From: Pseudalkalibacillus sp. SCS-8
GTDB lineage: Bacteria; Bacillota; Bacilli; Bacillales; Fictibacillaceae
Direction of reading: 5' to 3'
Assembly: GCF_040126055.1 (NCBI RefSeq)
Contig: NZ_CP143541.1
Coordinates: forward strand, 1,364,001-1,428,000
Length of the DNA: 64,000 bases
Every line of letters starts with the position of its first letter. The first letter of the stretch is position 1. Position numbers and translations under genes: made by a program. Below the pieces are notes generated by a model. That model ran no database searches. It was not told the DNA's origin and saw only the letters and a program-made list of their open reading frames with translations. Positions 27,018 to 34,572 of this stretch are shown here, piece after piece.

Positions 27018-28784
27018 ATGAGCCTGGATATCATCATTACATTCAGTGTGATCGGTCTCATGTTCCTTCTGTTGATGGTCAACTGGTATAGTGCAGAGAT
27101 CATCGTATTAAGTGCCGTCATCCTGCTGATTTGGAGTGGCATCCTGACCATCCCCGAGGCATTCAATGGTTTCACCAATGAAGGGGTCCTGACAATTGCA
27201 TCTCTTTTCATCATTTTATATACCATCCAGCAGCATCCGGCGTTTTTAAAAATAACCAGAATCGTATTTGGTAATAGTCAAACACTTCAAAGTGGCTTAG
27301 GACGTATGATGGTGGTGACCGGATCATTCTCAAGCTTCATGAACAATACACCGCTCGTCGTCATGCTTACGCCAATCGTAAAGAGATGGTCTGAAAAATA
27401 TGACATTTATCCTTCTAAACTTTTAATCCCTCTTTCCTATGCGGCAATCATAGGAGGCATGTGTACATTACTAGGAACATCAACAAATCTCGTGGTGCAT
27501 TCGTTACTCCAAAAGGAAGGTCAAGAAGGTTTTTCCTTATTTGAACTCGGTTTCATAGGGGTCCCTTTCTTTATTATCGCTTTCATTTATATGTGTCTCT
27601 TCGGTCACCGTTTGTTACCTGAACGGACTGTCGTTCATAGGACGGATTTACAAAAAAATCAATTCAATGTGGAAGCCATCATTACGGATGATTTTCCGTA
27701 CATCGGTAAGACGATTGAGCAAGCAGGTTTAAGACACTTGGATAAAGGCTACGTCATGGCGATTTTACGCCAAGGTGAATGTATCTTCCCAGTTTCACCA
27801 ACACAAAAAATCAACTCCGGCGACCATCTTTTGCTTATCGGAGAAGAAACCTGCTCTGAAGAAATTAAACGGTTCGATGGAATCATCATTCAACCGTTGA
27901 GCATGGAATTTTCACATCATGTTTCGGATTTACAGCTTATCGAGGCGACCATACCCAAGGACTCCTCTTATATTTCATCATGTATTAGAGAAATCGGTTT
28001 CCGTTCTGAGCATGGTGGAGTCGTTGTGGCGGTCTACCGAAAAGGTCAACGCTTGAATCATAAGGTTGGATCGATCCGGTTGAAGGCCGGAGACACGCTT
28101 TATATTTTAGCTGGGAATAGTGAAGGACGATATGAGCGGTCAACAAAGAATTTGGTTTTGTTGTCTACTCATACATCTGTAAAGGAGATACGGATAAGGG
28201 ATTGGATTCCGATTTTTCTATTCGGTGGTATGCTCTTTACAGTCACGGTGGGGTTGGTAGAAGTTACCCATGCTGCAATTACCACAGCTATAATCCTGCT
28301 TTTGATAAAGAGTATCACATTCGATCAAGCGAAGGATGCGATCAAATGGGATGTTTTATTTGTCATCGGTGGTGCATTCGGGATTGCAGAGGCGATGATC
28401 AAAACGGGTGCTGCTCAATACCTTGCTGATTTATTAATAAGTCATATGGATAAGGTGACACCGTTTCTCTTGTTAGTCTCTGTCTATGCATTGACGAATC
28501 TATTGACCGAATTGATTACGAATAACGCAGCTGCTGTCATCATGTTTCCGATTGCGATGGCATTCGTCCAAGAGCTGTCAATGAACCCTGAGCCGCTTGC
28601 GGTTGCAATAGCCATTTCAGCTTCAGCCAGCTTTTCCACACCTGTCGGATATCAGACGAATTTACTTGTCTACAGCTCTGGCCAATACCGGTTCATGGAT
28701 TTTCTTAAGGCAGGTATACCTTTGAATTTGATCGGTTTTGTCATATCCATGCTGATCATACCACTCATTTGGCCATTAACTTGA
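27018..28784 (+). CDS. SLC13/DASS-type permease with two TrkA_C domains, probable sulfate importer
   Basis: 588 residues. Hydrophobic segments at ~1-200 and ~395-588 flank two soluble TrkA_C (RCK-C) domains (~215-375; GDHLLLIGEE and GDTLYILAG endings). SSFMNNTPLVVMLTPI and the repeat TELITNNAAAVIMFPI are the paired SNT/NT-type sodium-anion motifs of the family. Proteins of this layout include sulfate transporters. It is placed between sat and the APS kinase gene, which supports sulfate as substrate. Start ATG is 3 bases after the sat stop. Confidence 0.82.
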   Translation: MSLDIIITFSVIGLMFLLLMVNWYSAEIIVLSAVILLIWSGILTIPEAFNGFTNEGVLTIASLFIILYTIQQHPAFLKITRIVFGNSQTLQSGLGRMMVVTGSFSSFMNNTPLVVMLTPIVKRWSEKYDIYPSKLLIPLSYAAIIGGMCTLLGTSTNLVVHSLLQKEGQEGFSLFELGFIGVPFFIIAFIYMCLFGHRLLPERTVVHRTDLQKNQFNVEAIITDDFPYIGKTIEQAGLRHLDKGYVMAILRQGECIFPVSPTQKINSGDHLLLIGEETCSEEIKRFDGIIIQPLSMEFSHHVSDLQLIEATIPKDSSYISSCIREIGFRSEHGGVVVAVYRKGQRLNHKVGSIRLKAGDTLYILAGNSEGRYERSTKNLVLLSTHTSVKEIRIRDWIPIFLFGGMLFTVTVGLVEVTHAAITTAIILLLIKSITFDQAKDAIKWDVLFVIGGAFGIAEAMIKTGAAQYLADLLISHMDKVTPFLLLVSVYALTNLLTELITNNAAAVIMFPIAMAFVQELSMNPEPLAVAIAISASASFSTPVGYQTNLLVYSSGQYRFMDFLKAGIPLNLIGFVISMLIIPLIWPLT

Positions 28785-28797
28785 GGAGGAGATAGAG

Positions 28798-29406
28798 ATG
28801 GGATCGAACCTATTTTGGCATCAACAGGATGTTTCAAAAAAAGCCAGACAAATCTTACAAGGGCATAAGAGCTTCGTCATCTGGTTTACAGGTCTTTCGG
28901 GATCAGGTAAATCAACAATCGCGAATAAATTGGATCGTGCCTTGTATCGGAATTCTGTTTCTACGTATTTATTGGATGGAGATAACATCAGAATGGGATT
29001 GAATAGTGATTTAAGCTTCAAGCCAGAAGATCGTGCGGAAAATATCCGTAGGGTAGGAGAAGTGGCAAGGCTGTTCGTCGATGCAGGTATAGTGGTTTTA
29101 GCGACGTTCGTTTCACCGTATAAGAAAGATCGTGAATTTGTCCGGAGCTTGTTGAACAAAAATGAATTCATTGAAGTTTATGTAAAGTGTAACATGGATA
29201 CGCTTAAAGCACGCGATCCAAAAGGGTTATACAAAAAAGCTCTAAATGGCGAGATTGAAAATTTCACAGGGATTTCAGACCCATATGAACCACCAGAGAA
29301 TCCGAATATAGTCGTGGATACGACAATGATGTCTGCGAGTGTTTGTGTAAAGCAAATCCAAAATTATTTATATAATAATGGTTACTTATCAAAACTTAAG
29401 AAATAA
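28798..29406 (+). CDS. cysC: APS kinase
   Basis: Phosphorylates APS to PAPS, the sulfuryl donor. 202 residues, the typical length. WFTGLSGSGKST is the P-loop, LLDGDNIRMGLN the APS site, EDRAENIRR and FVSPYKKDRE follow, and DPKGLYKKA is conserved. GAGGAGG upstream. Last gene of the ten-gene operon; a hairpin follows. With sat and the permease it forms a complete PAPS supply line for the sulfotransferase at 18.0 kb. Confidence 0.96.
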   Translation: MGSNLFWHQQDVSKKARQILQGHKSFVIWFTGLSGSGKSTIANKLDRALYRNSVSTYLLDGDNIRMGLNSDLSFKPEDRAENIRRVGEVARLFVDAGIVVLATFVSPYKKDREFVRSLLNKNEFIEVYVKCNMDTLKARDPKGLYKKALNGEIENFTGISDPYEPPENPNIVVDTTMMSASVCVKQIQNYLYNNGYLSKLKK

Positions 29407-29410
29407 AAAG

Positions 29411-29437
29411 AGGCTGATCATTCTCAGCCTTAATTTA
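29411..29437 (+). terminator. Terminator after cysC
   Basis: AGGCTGA/TCAGCCT stem, 6-base loop, then TTAATTTATTA; the T-run is imperfect. Confidence 0.6.
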
Positions 29438-29463
29438 TTAGGAATTATTCGAGGTCTTAGAGG

Positions 29464-29757
29464 TTAATCGTTCGTGTCCAAAATGATTGCGTCAATTTTA
29501 CGGCAATCGACTAGGACGATGTTACTCTCTTCCCTTTCAAGTTCACTGTTACCGTTATTGTCTTCTTGTACAAATCTTGCACAACATGTTTCCGGGTCAA
29601 AACATAGAAAGACCAGGTCTTCAATTTCTTCCCCATTAACTAAGATTTCTTCTATCTCTGTACCTGGCTGTAGCCTTTTCAGCTCATCACATAAGCAACC
29701 CTCACACTTGGAAGGTTTCTTTTTCTTACCACAATAGTTGTCATCGAACAGACTCAC
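29464..29757 (-). CDS. Cysteine-rich small protein, probable spore surface component (paralogue B)
   Basis: 97 residues, paralogous to 15431-15697: both begin MSLFD, share KPSKCEGCLCDELKRLQPGT-type Cys block (here C-x2-C-x-C), LCFDPETCCARF and end with IVLVDCRKIDAI. An acidic insert (NSELEREES) distinguishes it. GTG start at 29757 with AAAGGAGG 6 bases upstream. A CATAGTATA element lies 54 bases upstream, matching paralogue A. Disulfide-linked coat or crust protein is the inference; no named family is claimed. Confidence 0.75.
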   Translation of the reverse strand: MSLFDDNYCGKKKKPSKCEGCLCDELKRLQPGTEIEEILVNGEEIEDLVFLCFDPETCCARFVQEDNNGNSELEREESNIVLVDCRKIDAIILDTND

Positions 29758-29810
29758 ATGAATCCTCCTTTCCAACATACTGCCTTATAAAGCGTGGCTA
29801 AGGTTATTAC

Positions 29811-29819
29811 TATACTATG
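29811..29819 (-). promoter_or_regulatory. SigK-like -10 element CATAGTATA
   Basis: Exact CATAnnnTA on the minus strand before paralogue B, in the same relative position as the element before paralogue A. Confidence 0.5.
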
Positions 29820-29913
29820 AGACTTGAAAAATACTGGGTAGGACAAAGCCTATAGACGTACAAAAATGGTTGTCTGCCTCTGTTGATCGATAAAAGTTCT
29901 TAGAATCTTGTTA

Positions 29914-29953
29914 CCAAAAATTAAAACCAACATACCCTATAGAGGTGTTGGTT
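29914..29953 (-). terminator. Terminator after the 47-residue CxxC protein
   Basis: AACCAACA at 29925-29932 pairs with TGTTGGTT at 29946-29953; on the minus strand it continues TTAATTTTT. Supports a transcript for the small gene just upstream of it. Confidence 0.7.
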
Positions 29954-29963
29954 CTAATTGTTA

Positions 29964-30107
29964 TTAATTCGGTTTCCAGGTGACTCTCCCGCAGGATTTG
30001 CAGCCCGTTTGTTCTGTTTTCTCAAAAAGATTCTTCTTTTGCTTCGTTGATCTTCTACGTTTCACTTGTTTATACAATTCTATGACATCCTTCTTGTTCA
30101 ACTCCAT
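29964..30107 (-). CDS. 47-residue basic protein with a C-terminal CxxC
   Basis: Small basic protein: starts MELNKKDVIELYKQV, has a K/R-rich centre (RRRSTKQKK) and ends CKSCGRVTWKPN. Evidence for a real gene: its stop is followed within 11 bases by a strong terminator, and GATGGAG lies upstream. The start could be the ATG at 30107 or the TTG two codons later, which has the better spacing to GGAG. No family recognised; the CxxC tail could bind zinc or cross-link in the coat. Confidence 0.5.
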   Translation of the reverse strand: MELNKKDVIELYKQVKRRRSTKQKKNLFEKTEQTGCKSCGRVTWKPN

Positions 30108-30159
30108 CACTCCATCATAATGATAGTGTATCTTATTCGTACAAGATGAAGAAGGTGTA

Positions 30160-30918
30160 CTATTTTCTATAAAATGGATTGATGATTTTTGTTTCGTTTT
30201 TTTTGTTCGTTTGCTTGAATGGATCCATTTTGGATGTCGGATTTGAATTGTTCATATATTTGAACGGATCGAATGGAGGGGCTTTTTTCTCCGTTTCTGG
30301 CCTCTCGAGAGAAGGCTTTTCCGGCCAGGTAGTATGAAGCTGGAATGAAGAAAGGTGAGGATTAATTGGTGTAAGGACTTTTCGAAGCAGCGACTCGTAT
30401 GTTTCTGGAGGGATTGACGAAATATCTTGAGTAGATCCTCCAGATCCCCATTGAAGTACAAGGTAAGTCAACCATTCTGTAAGATCTTCAAGTCGATCAG
30501 GGTTCCAATAGATTTTCATGTTATTTGTAGGAATATTCATATGAAACATTTTAAAAATCCAATCTTTGGTTGATCGATAGGGACCAACTTTGTTTTCATA
30601 AGAAAATTGATAACCATCAGCCTCCACTAGAAGGAACAGATTTGGATCTTTTTTTTCAATCAAGGAGATTGTAAGATCGGCAGGACCTTCCTTAGATGAC
30701 AGGGTAAGATCTGTATGCTTAAGGAGTTGATTCAGCCGTAAATTCTCTTTGGGGCTTAAGCCGATCACACATACCGTCTGACCATTCAAGTGACCTTTCA
30801 ATTCATTATAGCGATTCTCCCAAACCAATCCCCAGAAGATGACAATCTGCTTCATCGCTTGAAGTTCATTTATAGGCAGTCTACATAGCTCTTTTCTATT
30901 AAAAAACACAGGATACAA
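30160..30918 (-). CDS. Hypothetical protein, divergent from a coat-like gene
   Basis: 252 residues, no recognised domain. Central part is globular (TVCVIGLSPKENLRL, WGSGGSTQDIS); the C-terminal ~50 residues are Pro/Asn/Lys-rich and disordered-looking with repeated DPFK and NPF motifs (PFDPFKY, MDPFKQ, INPFYRK). TTG start at 30918 is preferred because GGAGGAGGG is 6 bases upstream; upstream ATGs have no ribosome site and would overlap the shared promoter region. Probably spore-associated from its divergent SigK-like promoter. Confidence 0.65.
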   Translation of the reverse strand: MYPVFFNRKELCRLPINELQAMKQIVIFWGLVWENRYNELKGHLNGQTVCVIGLSPKENLRLNQLLKHTDLTLSSKEGPADLTISLIEKKDPNLFLLVEADGYQFSYENKVGPYRSTKDWIFKMFHMNIPTNNMKIYWNPDRLEDLTEWLTYLVLQWGSGGSTQDISSIPPETYESLLRKVLTPINPHLSSFQLHTTWPEKPSLERPETEKKAPPFDPFKYMNNSNPTSKMDPFKQTNKKNETKIINPFYRK

Positions 30919-30975
30919 AGCATTCCCTCCTCCAAAAATAGGCATTAATCTTTGTGTCATTAGCCGTCGTATTCC

Positions 30976-30984
30976 CATAGTATG
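30976..30984. promoter_or_regulatory. Shared divergent SigK-like element CATAGTATG
   Basis: Reads CATAGTATG on plus and CATACTATG on minus, each one base from CATAnnnTA, centred between the two divergent genes. Distances to both ribosome sites are compatible with use in both directions. Confidence 0.4.
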
Positions 30985-31025
30985 TATTGAATCTTCAGTT
31001 CATGATGAAGAAAGGAAGGGAAACT

Positions 31026-32207
31026 ATGAGTCATAAAAAGCACAAAATACCTAAAGCTCAGAATAGCTTACAGGATGAGTGTATACGCGTACAAAAAGTG
31101 TACGACTGGGTAACCGATGCACTTACCGTTCGTAAGACGGTTCTTTTTACCCGGGAACAGATTTGTGAAATTGAAGAAGCGATGGAAGATCCAAGTCGTC
31201 GCCCTTTACGTATCATCTGTGAACCGCCGGAAACACCACCAATTTTCCCTCTTAACAACAGAAGAAGTCATGACCATGATCATGATGATGATAGGCTTGA
31301 ATTCATCTGCGAGCAGGTCGGAGAAAAGCGTGATGTAACCGTTTCGACGAATGGTGGATTTGTTGATGCGCAATTGGTGGAATTATTAATCAGTACGGAT
31401 CTCAGAATTCTCGTTGTGGATCGCCACGGTTGCATCGTAACGAAGTCGAACATCAATGCATCTGTATTTGAATCCTTCGTACTTTGCTATCCTGACGGAA
31501 CAGATCTGTTCTGTAAAGTTTCGAAGATCTTCTGCCGCATTCCTTCTGGTACAGTACTTCTTAATTCTCCAGCACCTGAAAGCTTCGATATCGAGATTAC
31601 ATTCTGTCTGGATATCCAGGTTGAAGCTGAAGTTAAACTGGAAGTACTTGCGAAGTTCTGTTCACCACGGGATAACGATCTGATCGCACCTGATGTCGTC
31701 GATCAATGTCCTAAGGTAGAATTTCCGCCACAATGCCCAGATATCTTCCCGCGACCTAACTGTGACTGCGCTGCTGAAGGGGAAGCAAGTGGAGAAACAG
31801 GGGAAGATGCTACACACTCTGGAGAGCTGGCTGTTCTCGTTAACATTTGCCCAGACTGCAGCTTAGTGGATAGTGAATTACGTGCAAGCTTCAGAGATGA
31901 AGATAACAGCGATGGAAGCGACAGCTTCGACTTCACGGCAACGACATTCGATCAAGATACACTTTGCTGTGAGAAGACGAAAGACGGCTTGAAGTTGATC
32001 ATCAGTGGAGAAGGTAAAGTAGACGGTCGCACAGTGGATTATAACTTCGCAGTTGTAGATGGAGACTCAGGTACACAGTATCAGCTGCAGCTCATCGATC
32101 GCAGAGGCAGAACGCTCTTTGATTCTGATGTAGTCGAAGCAGAAGAAGGCGAAGTCAAGGTCGAAGATTGTGTCACATTCGATGACATCAAGATGAAGAG
32201 AGTATAA
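31026..32207 (+). CDS. Large acidic cysteine-containing protein, probable spore coat/exosporium protein
   Basis: 393 residues starting MSHKKHKIPK. CIRVQKVYDWV near the N-terminus is a motif I know from many Bacillus spore-surface hypotheticals. A His/Asp stretch (SHDHDHDDD) lies near residue 90, then beta-rich repeats with paired cysteines (CFDIEITFCLD-like, NICPDCSLVD, LCCEKT) and a strongly acidic C-terminus. No signal peptide. AAAGGAAGGG precedes the ATG at 31026; the frame is open 13 codons further upstream without a ribosome site. Function not assigned beyond likely surface structure. Confidence 0.7.
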   Translation: MSHKKHKIPKAQNSLQDECIRVQKVYDWVTDALTVRKTVLFTREQICEIEEAMEDPSRRPLRIICEPPETPPIFPLNNRRSHDHDHDDDRLEFICEQVGEKRDVTVSTNGGFVDAQLVELLISTDLRILVVDRHGCIVTKSNINASVFESFVLCYPDGTDLFCKVSKIFCRIPSGTVLLNSPAPESFDIEITFCLDIQVEAEVKLEVLAKFCSPRDNDLIAPDVVDQCPKVEFPPQCPDIFPRPNCDCAAEGEASGETGEDATHSGELAVLVNICPDCSLVDSELRASFRDEDNSDGSDSFDFTATTFDQDTLCCEKTKDGLKLIISGEGKVDGRTVDYNFAVVDGDSGTQYQLQLIDRRGRTLFDSDVVEAEEGEVKVEDCVTFDDIKMKRV

Positions 32208-32216
32208 TAGCCAAAT

Positions 32217-32249
32217 TGAAGAGCGGGGTGACTCGCTCTTTTATTTTTT
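32217..32249 (+). terminator. Terminator after the coat-like gene
   Basis: AAGAGCG/CGCTCTT stem followed by TTATTTTTT. Confidence 0.8.
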
Positions 32250-32329
32250 GGATGATCATTGCTTTTATTGTGGAGGTACACACTTCTACCAATAGATTGA
32301 GGTTCTTGTAAAGTCTGGAGGGGGATATA

Positions 32330-32338
32330 CATAAGATA
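32330..32338 (+). promoter_or_regulatory. SigK-like -10 element CATAAGATA
   Basis: Exact CATAnnnTA, 43 bases before the coiled-coil gene start. No clear -35 AC pair, so weaker than the others. Confidence 0.35.
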
Positions 32339-32380
32339 ATGATAATAGGGATATATCCCGTTGAGGAGGGAGCCTCTATA

Positions 32381-33262
32381 ATGAACCGACATAAAGAAAT
32401 GAGTTACGATCGGCTTGTTTCTCGCACGAAATATTACCAAGAGAAATCATTGGAGCTCGAAAAGAAATTATTATTCGCAGAAGAAAAGATGGAACAACTG
32501 GAAATACAGCTCAAGGAAGCTATAGAAAATGATGACCTAAAGAATGAATTAGAGAAAAAAGAAGAAGAGCTTGAATCCTACCATCAAGAGGTTCATCGGT
32601 TGAAAATGTTATTATCACAATCCAATCAGGCTGCAATGGAGAAGAAAATCAAAGGATTTGAAGAGCTGTTAGAAACGGTGGAAAAAGAAATCAATGATAA
32701 AGAAAAGCAAATTGACAGCTACAGAAGTAAAATCAAAAGTTTGGAGAAAAGGGTCAAGGTCCAGAGTCATGCACCTGAAGATGTCCATTTGACTGAAGTC
32801 GAGAAAGAACACCTGCAGCTAACCGCTTATTTCAATCACAGTCTCATTTGCCGCAATGATGCGTCCTACGTCATCCATGGAAGCTTCCATATGACCAACA
32901 ATGGAATGGAGAAGCTCAGTAAACCGATGATCTGTTTCCGCTTCCAGCCCATTGACTATACGAACCTAAAGGGAAAGATCAGTTCTATGGAACAGTCGAA
33001 TGTAAAGGACGATAAGCAGGACGGTCTTCAATGGATTTATATAGAGAATGAATGGGCCCAACAGGCGAAAGAGAGAGGGGAAATTTGGATTACTCCTTTG
33101 CACGATCTTACAATTGCGCCAAATCAGACGATTTCATTGACCGATTTCCAAATTCCAATAAAGAAACAATTTGAAGACAATATTGTGATTGAAGCCTTCG
33201 TCTATTTTCAAGATCAGGATTTCCGTGTAAGAGCAATGAATCAGATCGCTCTCAATTTCTAA
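32381..33262 (+). CDS. Coiled-coil protein with C-terminal beta domain
   Basis: 293 residues. Residues ~10-140 form a long Glu/Lys-rich coiled coil (heptads through ELEKKLLFAEEKMEQLEIQL onwards). Residues ~155-293 are a beta-rich globular domain (VIHGSFHMTNNG, MICFRFQP, ISLTDFQIP, IVIEAFVYF). No signal peptide or transmembrane segment. Start taken at 32381 after GAGGAGGGA. No family recognised; coiled coil plus beta domain and the preceding SigK-like element suit a coat morphogenetic scaffold, which is inference. Confidence 0.65.
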   Translation: MNRHKEMSYDRLVSRTKYYQEKSLELEKKLLFAEEKMEQLEIQLKEAIENDDLKNELEKKEEELESYHQEVHRLKMLLSQSNQAAMEKKIKGFEELLETVEKEINDKEKQIDSYRSKIKSLEKRVKVQSHAPEDVHLTEVEKEHLQLTAYFNHSLICRNDASYVIHGSFHMTNNGMEKLSKPMICFRFQPIDYTNLKGKISSMEQSNVKDDKQDGLQWIYIENEWAQQAKERGEIWITPLHDLTIAPNQTISLTDFQIPIKKQFEDNIVIEAFVYFQDQDFRVRAMNQIALNF

Positions 33263-33355
33263 TACCCGAAAAAAGTCATCATTTTTCGAATATTATATCA
33301 ACAAAGCGGGTATAGAAATCATAAATAAACAATGGATGTAAAGCAGGTGATCCTT

Positions 33356-33598
33356 ATGGGGTATGTACCACCATATATTTCTGATCAACGAATGATCTAT
33401 GGAAGTCGAGATCAAGACGTATACTCTACCCTCAAATACAAATTAGAACCGGTAGAAAGAGCTCACTTCAAAAACGTATCTGAGAAAATGAATGAAATGG
33501 AACGGCCTGGAAGAATGAAGTCCGATCATCAGAAGCCGTTCCAAAAAATATTGACAGAATTAACAGGAAAAGGATCAAATGTGAACGAAATAGTATAG
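33356..33598 (+). CDS. Small hypothetical protein
   Basis: 80 residues beginning MGYVPPYISDQRM, polar and basic, no domain or signal seen. Start chosen at 33356 because AGGTGA is 5 bases upstream. Followed directly by a terminator, so it closes the spore-associated stretch. CATAAATAA lies 24 bases upstream, one mismatch from the SigK -10 pattern. Confidence 0.6.
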   Translation: MGYVPPYISDQRMIYGSRDQDVYSTLKYKLEPVERAHFKNVSEKMNEMERPGRMKSDHQKPFQKILTELTGKGSNVNEIV

Positions 33599-33645
33599 GA
33601 CTGACAAAGGATCGATCAGATCGAATGTCAGCCCTATTTTTTTTA
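33598..33645 (+). terminator. Terminator after the 80-residue protein gene
   Basis: GGACTGACA pairs with TGTCAGCCC with inner pairing around GATCGATC, then TATTTTTTTT. Confidence 0.8.
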
Positions 33646-33675
33646 TGTATCCTTCTGTGAATGGTGTGATGGTTC

Positions 33676-34572
33676 ATGAATTTGATTCAATTAAATCATA
33701 TTTGTTATTACTTTAATGGTCCAGTTAATGTCGGGTACTTGAATCAAGGTGAATATGGCGTACTGATTGATACCGGAATCGATCAGCAGGCGATGAAGAA
33801 AATTTTGCGACAGCTGAACGATCGTTCATTACCTCTCACTCATCTTTTTATTACGCATGCACATACTGACCATTATGGTGGTGCCCACTATTTACAGCAG
33901 CAAAAGGATATTCAAACCATCGCTCCTATGATTGAAGAGGCGATCCTTCAAAACCCTATTTTGGAGCCTATCTATTTATTTAACGGTAACCGTCCATTAA
34001 ATGAGCTTCGGAACAAATTCCTTGAAGCAATGCCGATTCGCGTCGATCACGTCGTTTCTGAGGGGTTGTTTCTTTTTGGATCGATTGAATCCGAAATTAT
34101 ACTACTACCCGGTCATAGCATTTACCAGGTCGGGGTAAAGGTGGAGCAGATTCTATACGCCGCAGACAGCTATTTTGGGATGGAACAGCTTGAAAAACAT
34201 CGGATTCCTTTTTTGATTGATGCAGATGCAACGTTAGCATCGCTTGAAAAACTTTTAGCCATGAACGGGATCGGTATGGTTCCAGGTCATGGGCAATATG
34301 AAGAAGATCCGACAAAGACACTCATATTGAATTATGATCATCACGTAAAAATCATTTCGAGTATGTATGAAATCCTGAATACGTATCCATTGGGATGTTC
34401 CTTCGAGGTATTCATGCAAGAAATGTGCAGAAGGTGGGAGGTCAAGCTTCCGAATTTATCTGTTTGGACACTTTATCGTACAGCGGTTTCTGCTTATCTT
34501 TTAAAAGGAATCGAAGATAATAAGATCCGCTATGAAATAAAAGATAATGTTCTCCACTTTATTTCAATTTAG
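33676..34572 (+). CDS. Metallo-beta-lactamase fold hydrolase
   Basis: 298 residues. FITHAHTDHYGG is the HxHxDH zinc motif at about residue 57; LLPGHSIYQ and YAADSYFG supply further ligands, and MVPGHGQYEED the last histidine. C-terminal ~90 residues form a helical winged-helix-like tail, as in glyoxalase II-like/RNase-unrelated MBL hydrolases. Substrate unknown. Its 3' end overlaps the convergent DUF421 gene by 14 bases. Confidence 0.85.
   Translation: MNLIQLNHICYYFNGPVNVGYLNQGEYGVLIDTGIDQQAMKKILRQLNDRSLPLTHLFITHAHTDHYGGAHYLQQQKDIQTIAPMIEEAILQNPILEPIYLFNGNRPLNELRNKFLEAMPIRVDHVVSEGLFLFGSIESEIILLPGHSIYQVGVKVEQILYAADSYFGMEQLEKHRIPFLIDADATLASLEKLLAMNGIGMVPGHGQYEEDPTKTLILNYDHHVKIISSMYEILNTYPLGCSFEVFMQEMCRRWEVKLPNLSVWTLYRTAVSAYLLKGIEDNKIRYEIKDNVLHFISI

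Noticed and set aside
18841-29406. S-box or CymR-type cysteine-starvation control of the sat/cysC genes
   Set aside because: No S-box elements seen and the genes are internal to a glycan operon with no promoter directly before sat.
15431-33600. Recently acquired island with insertion sequences
   Set aside because: No transposase, integrase or direct repeats at the borders; codon and base use look like the neighbours by eye, though I could not compute them.
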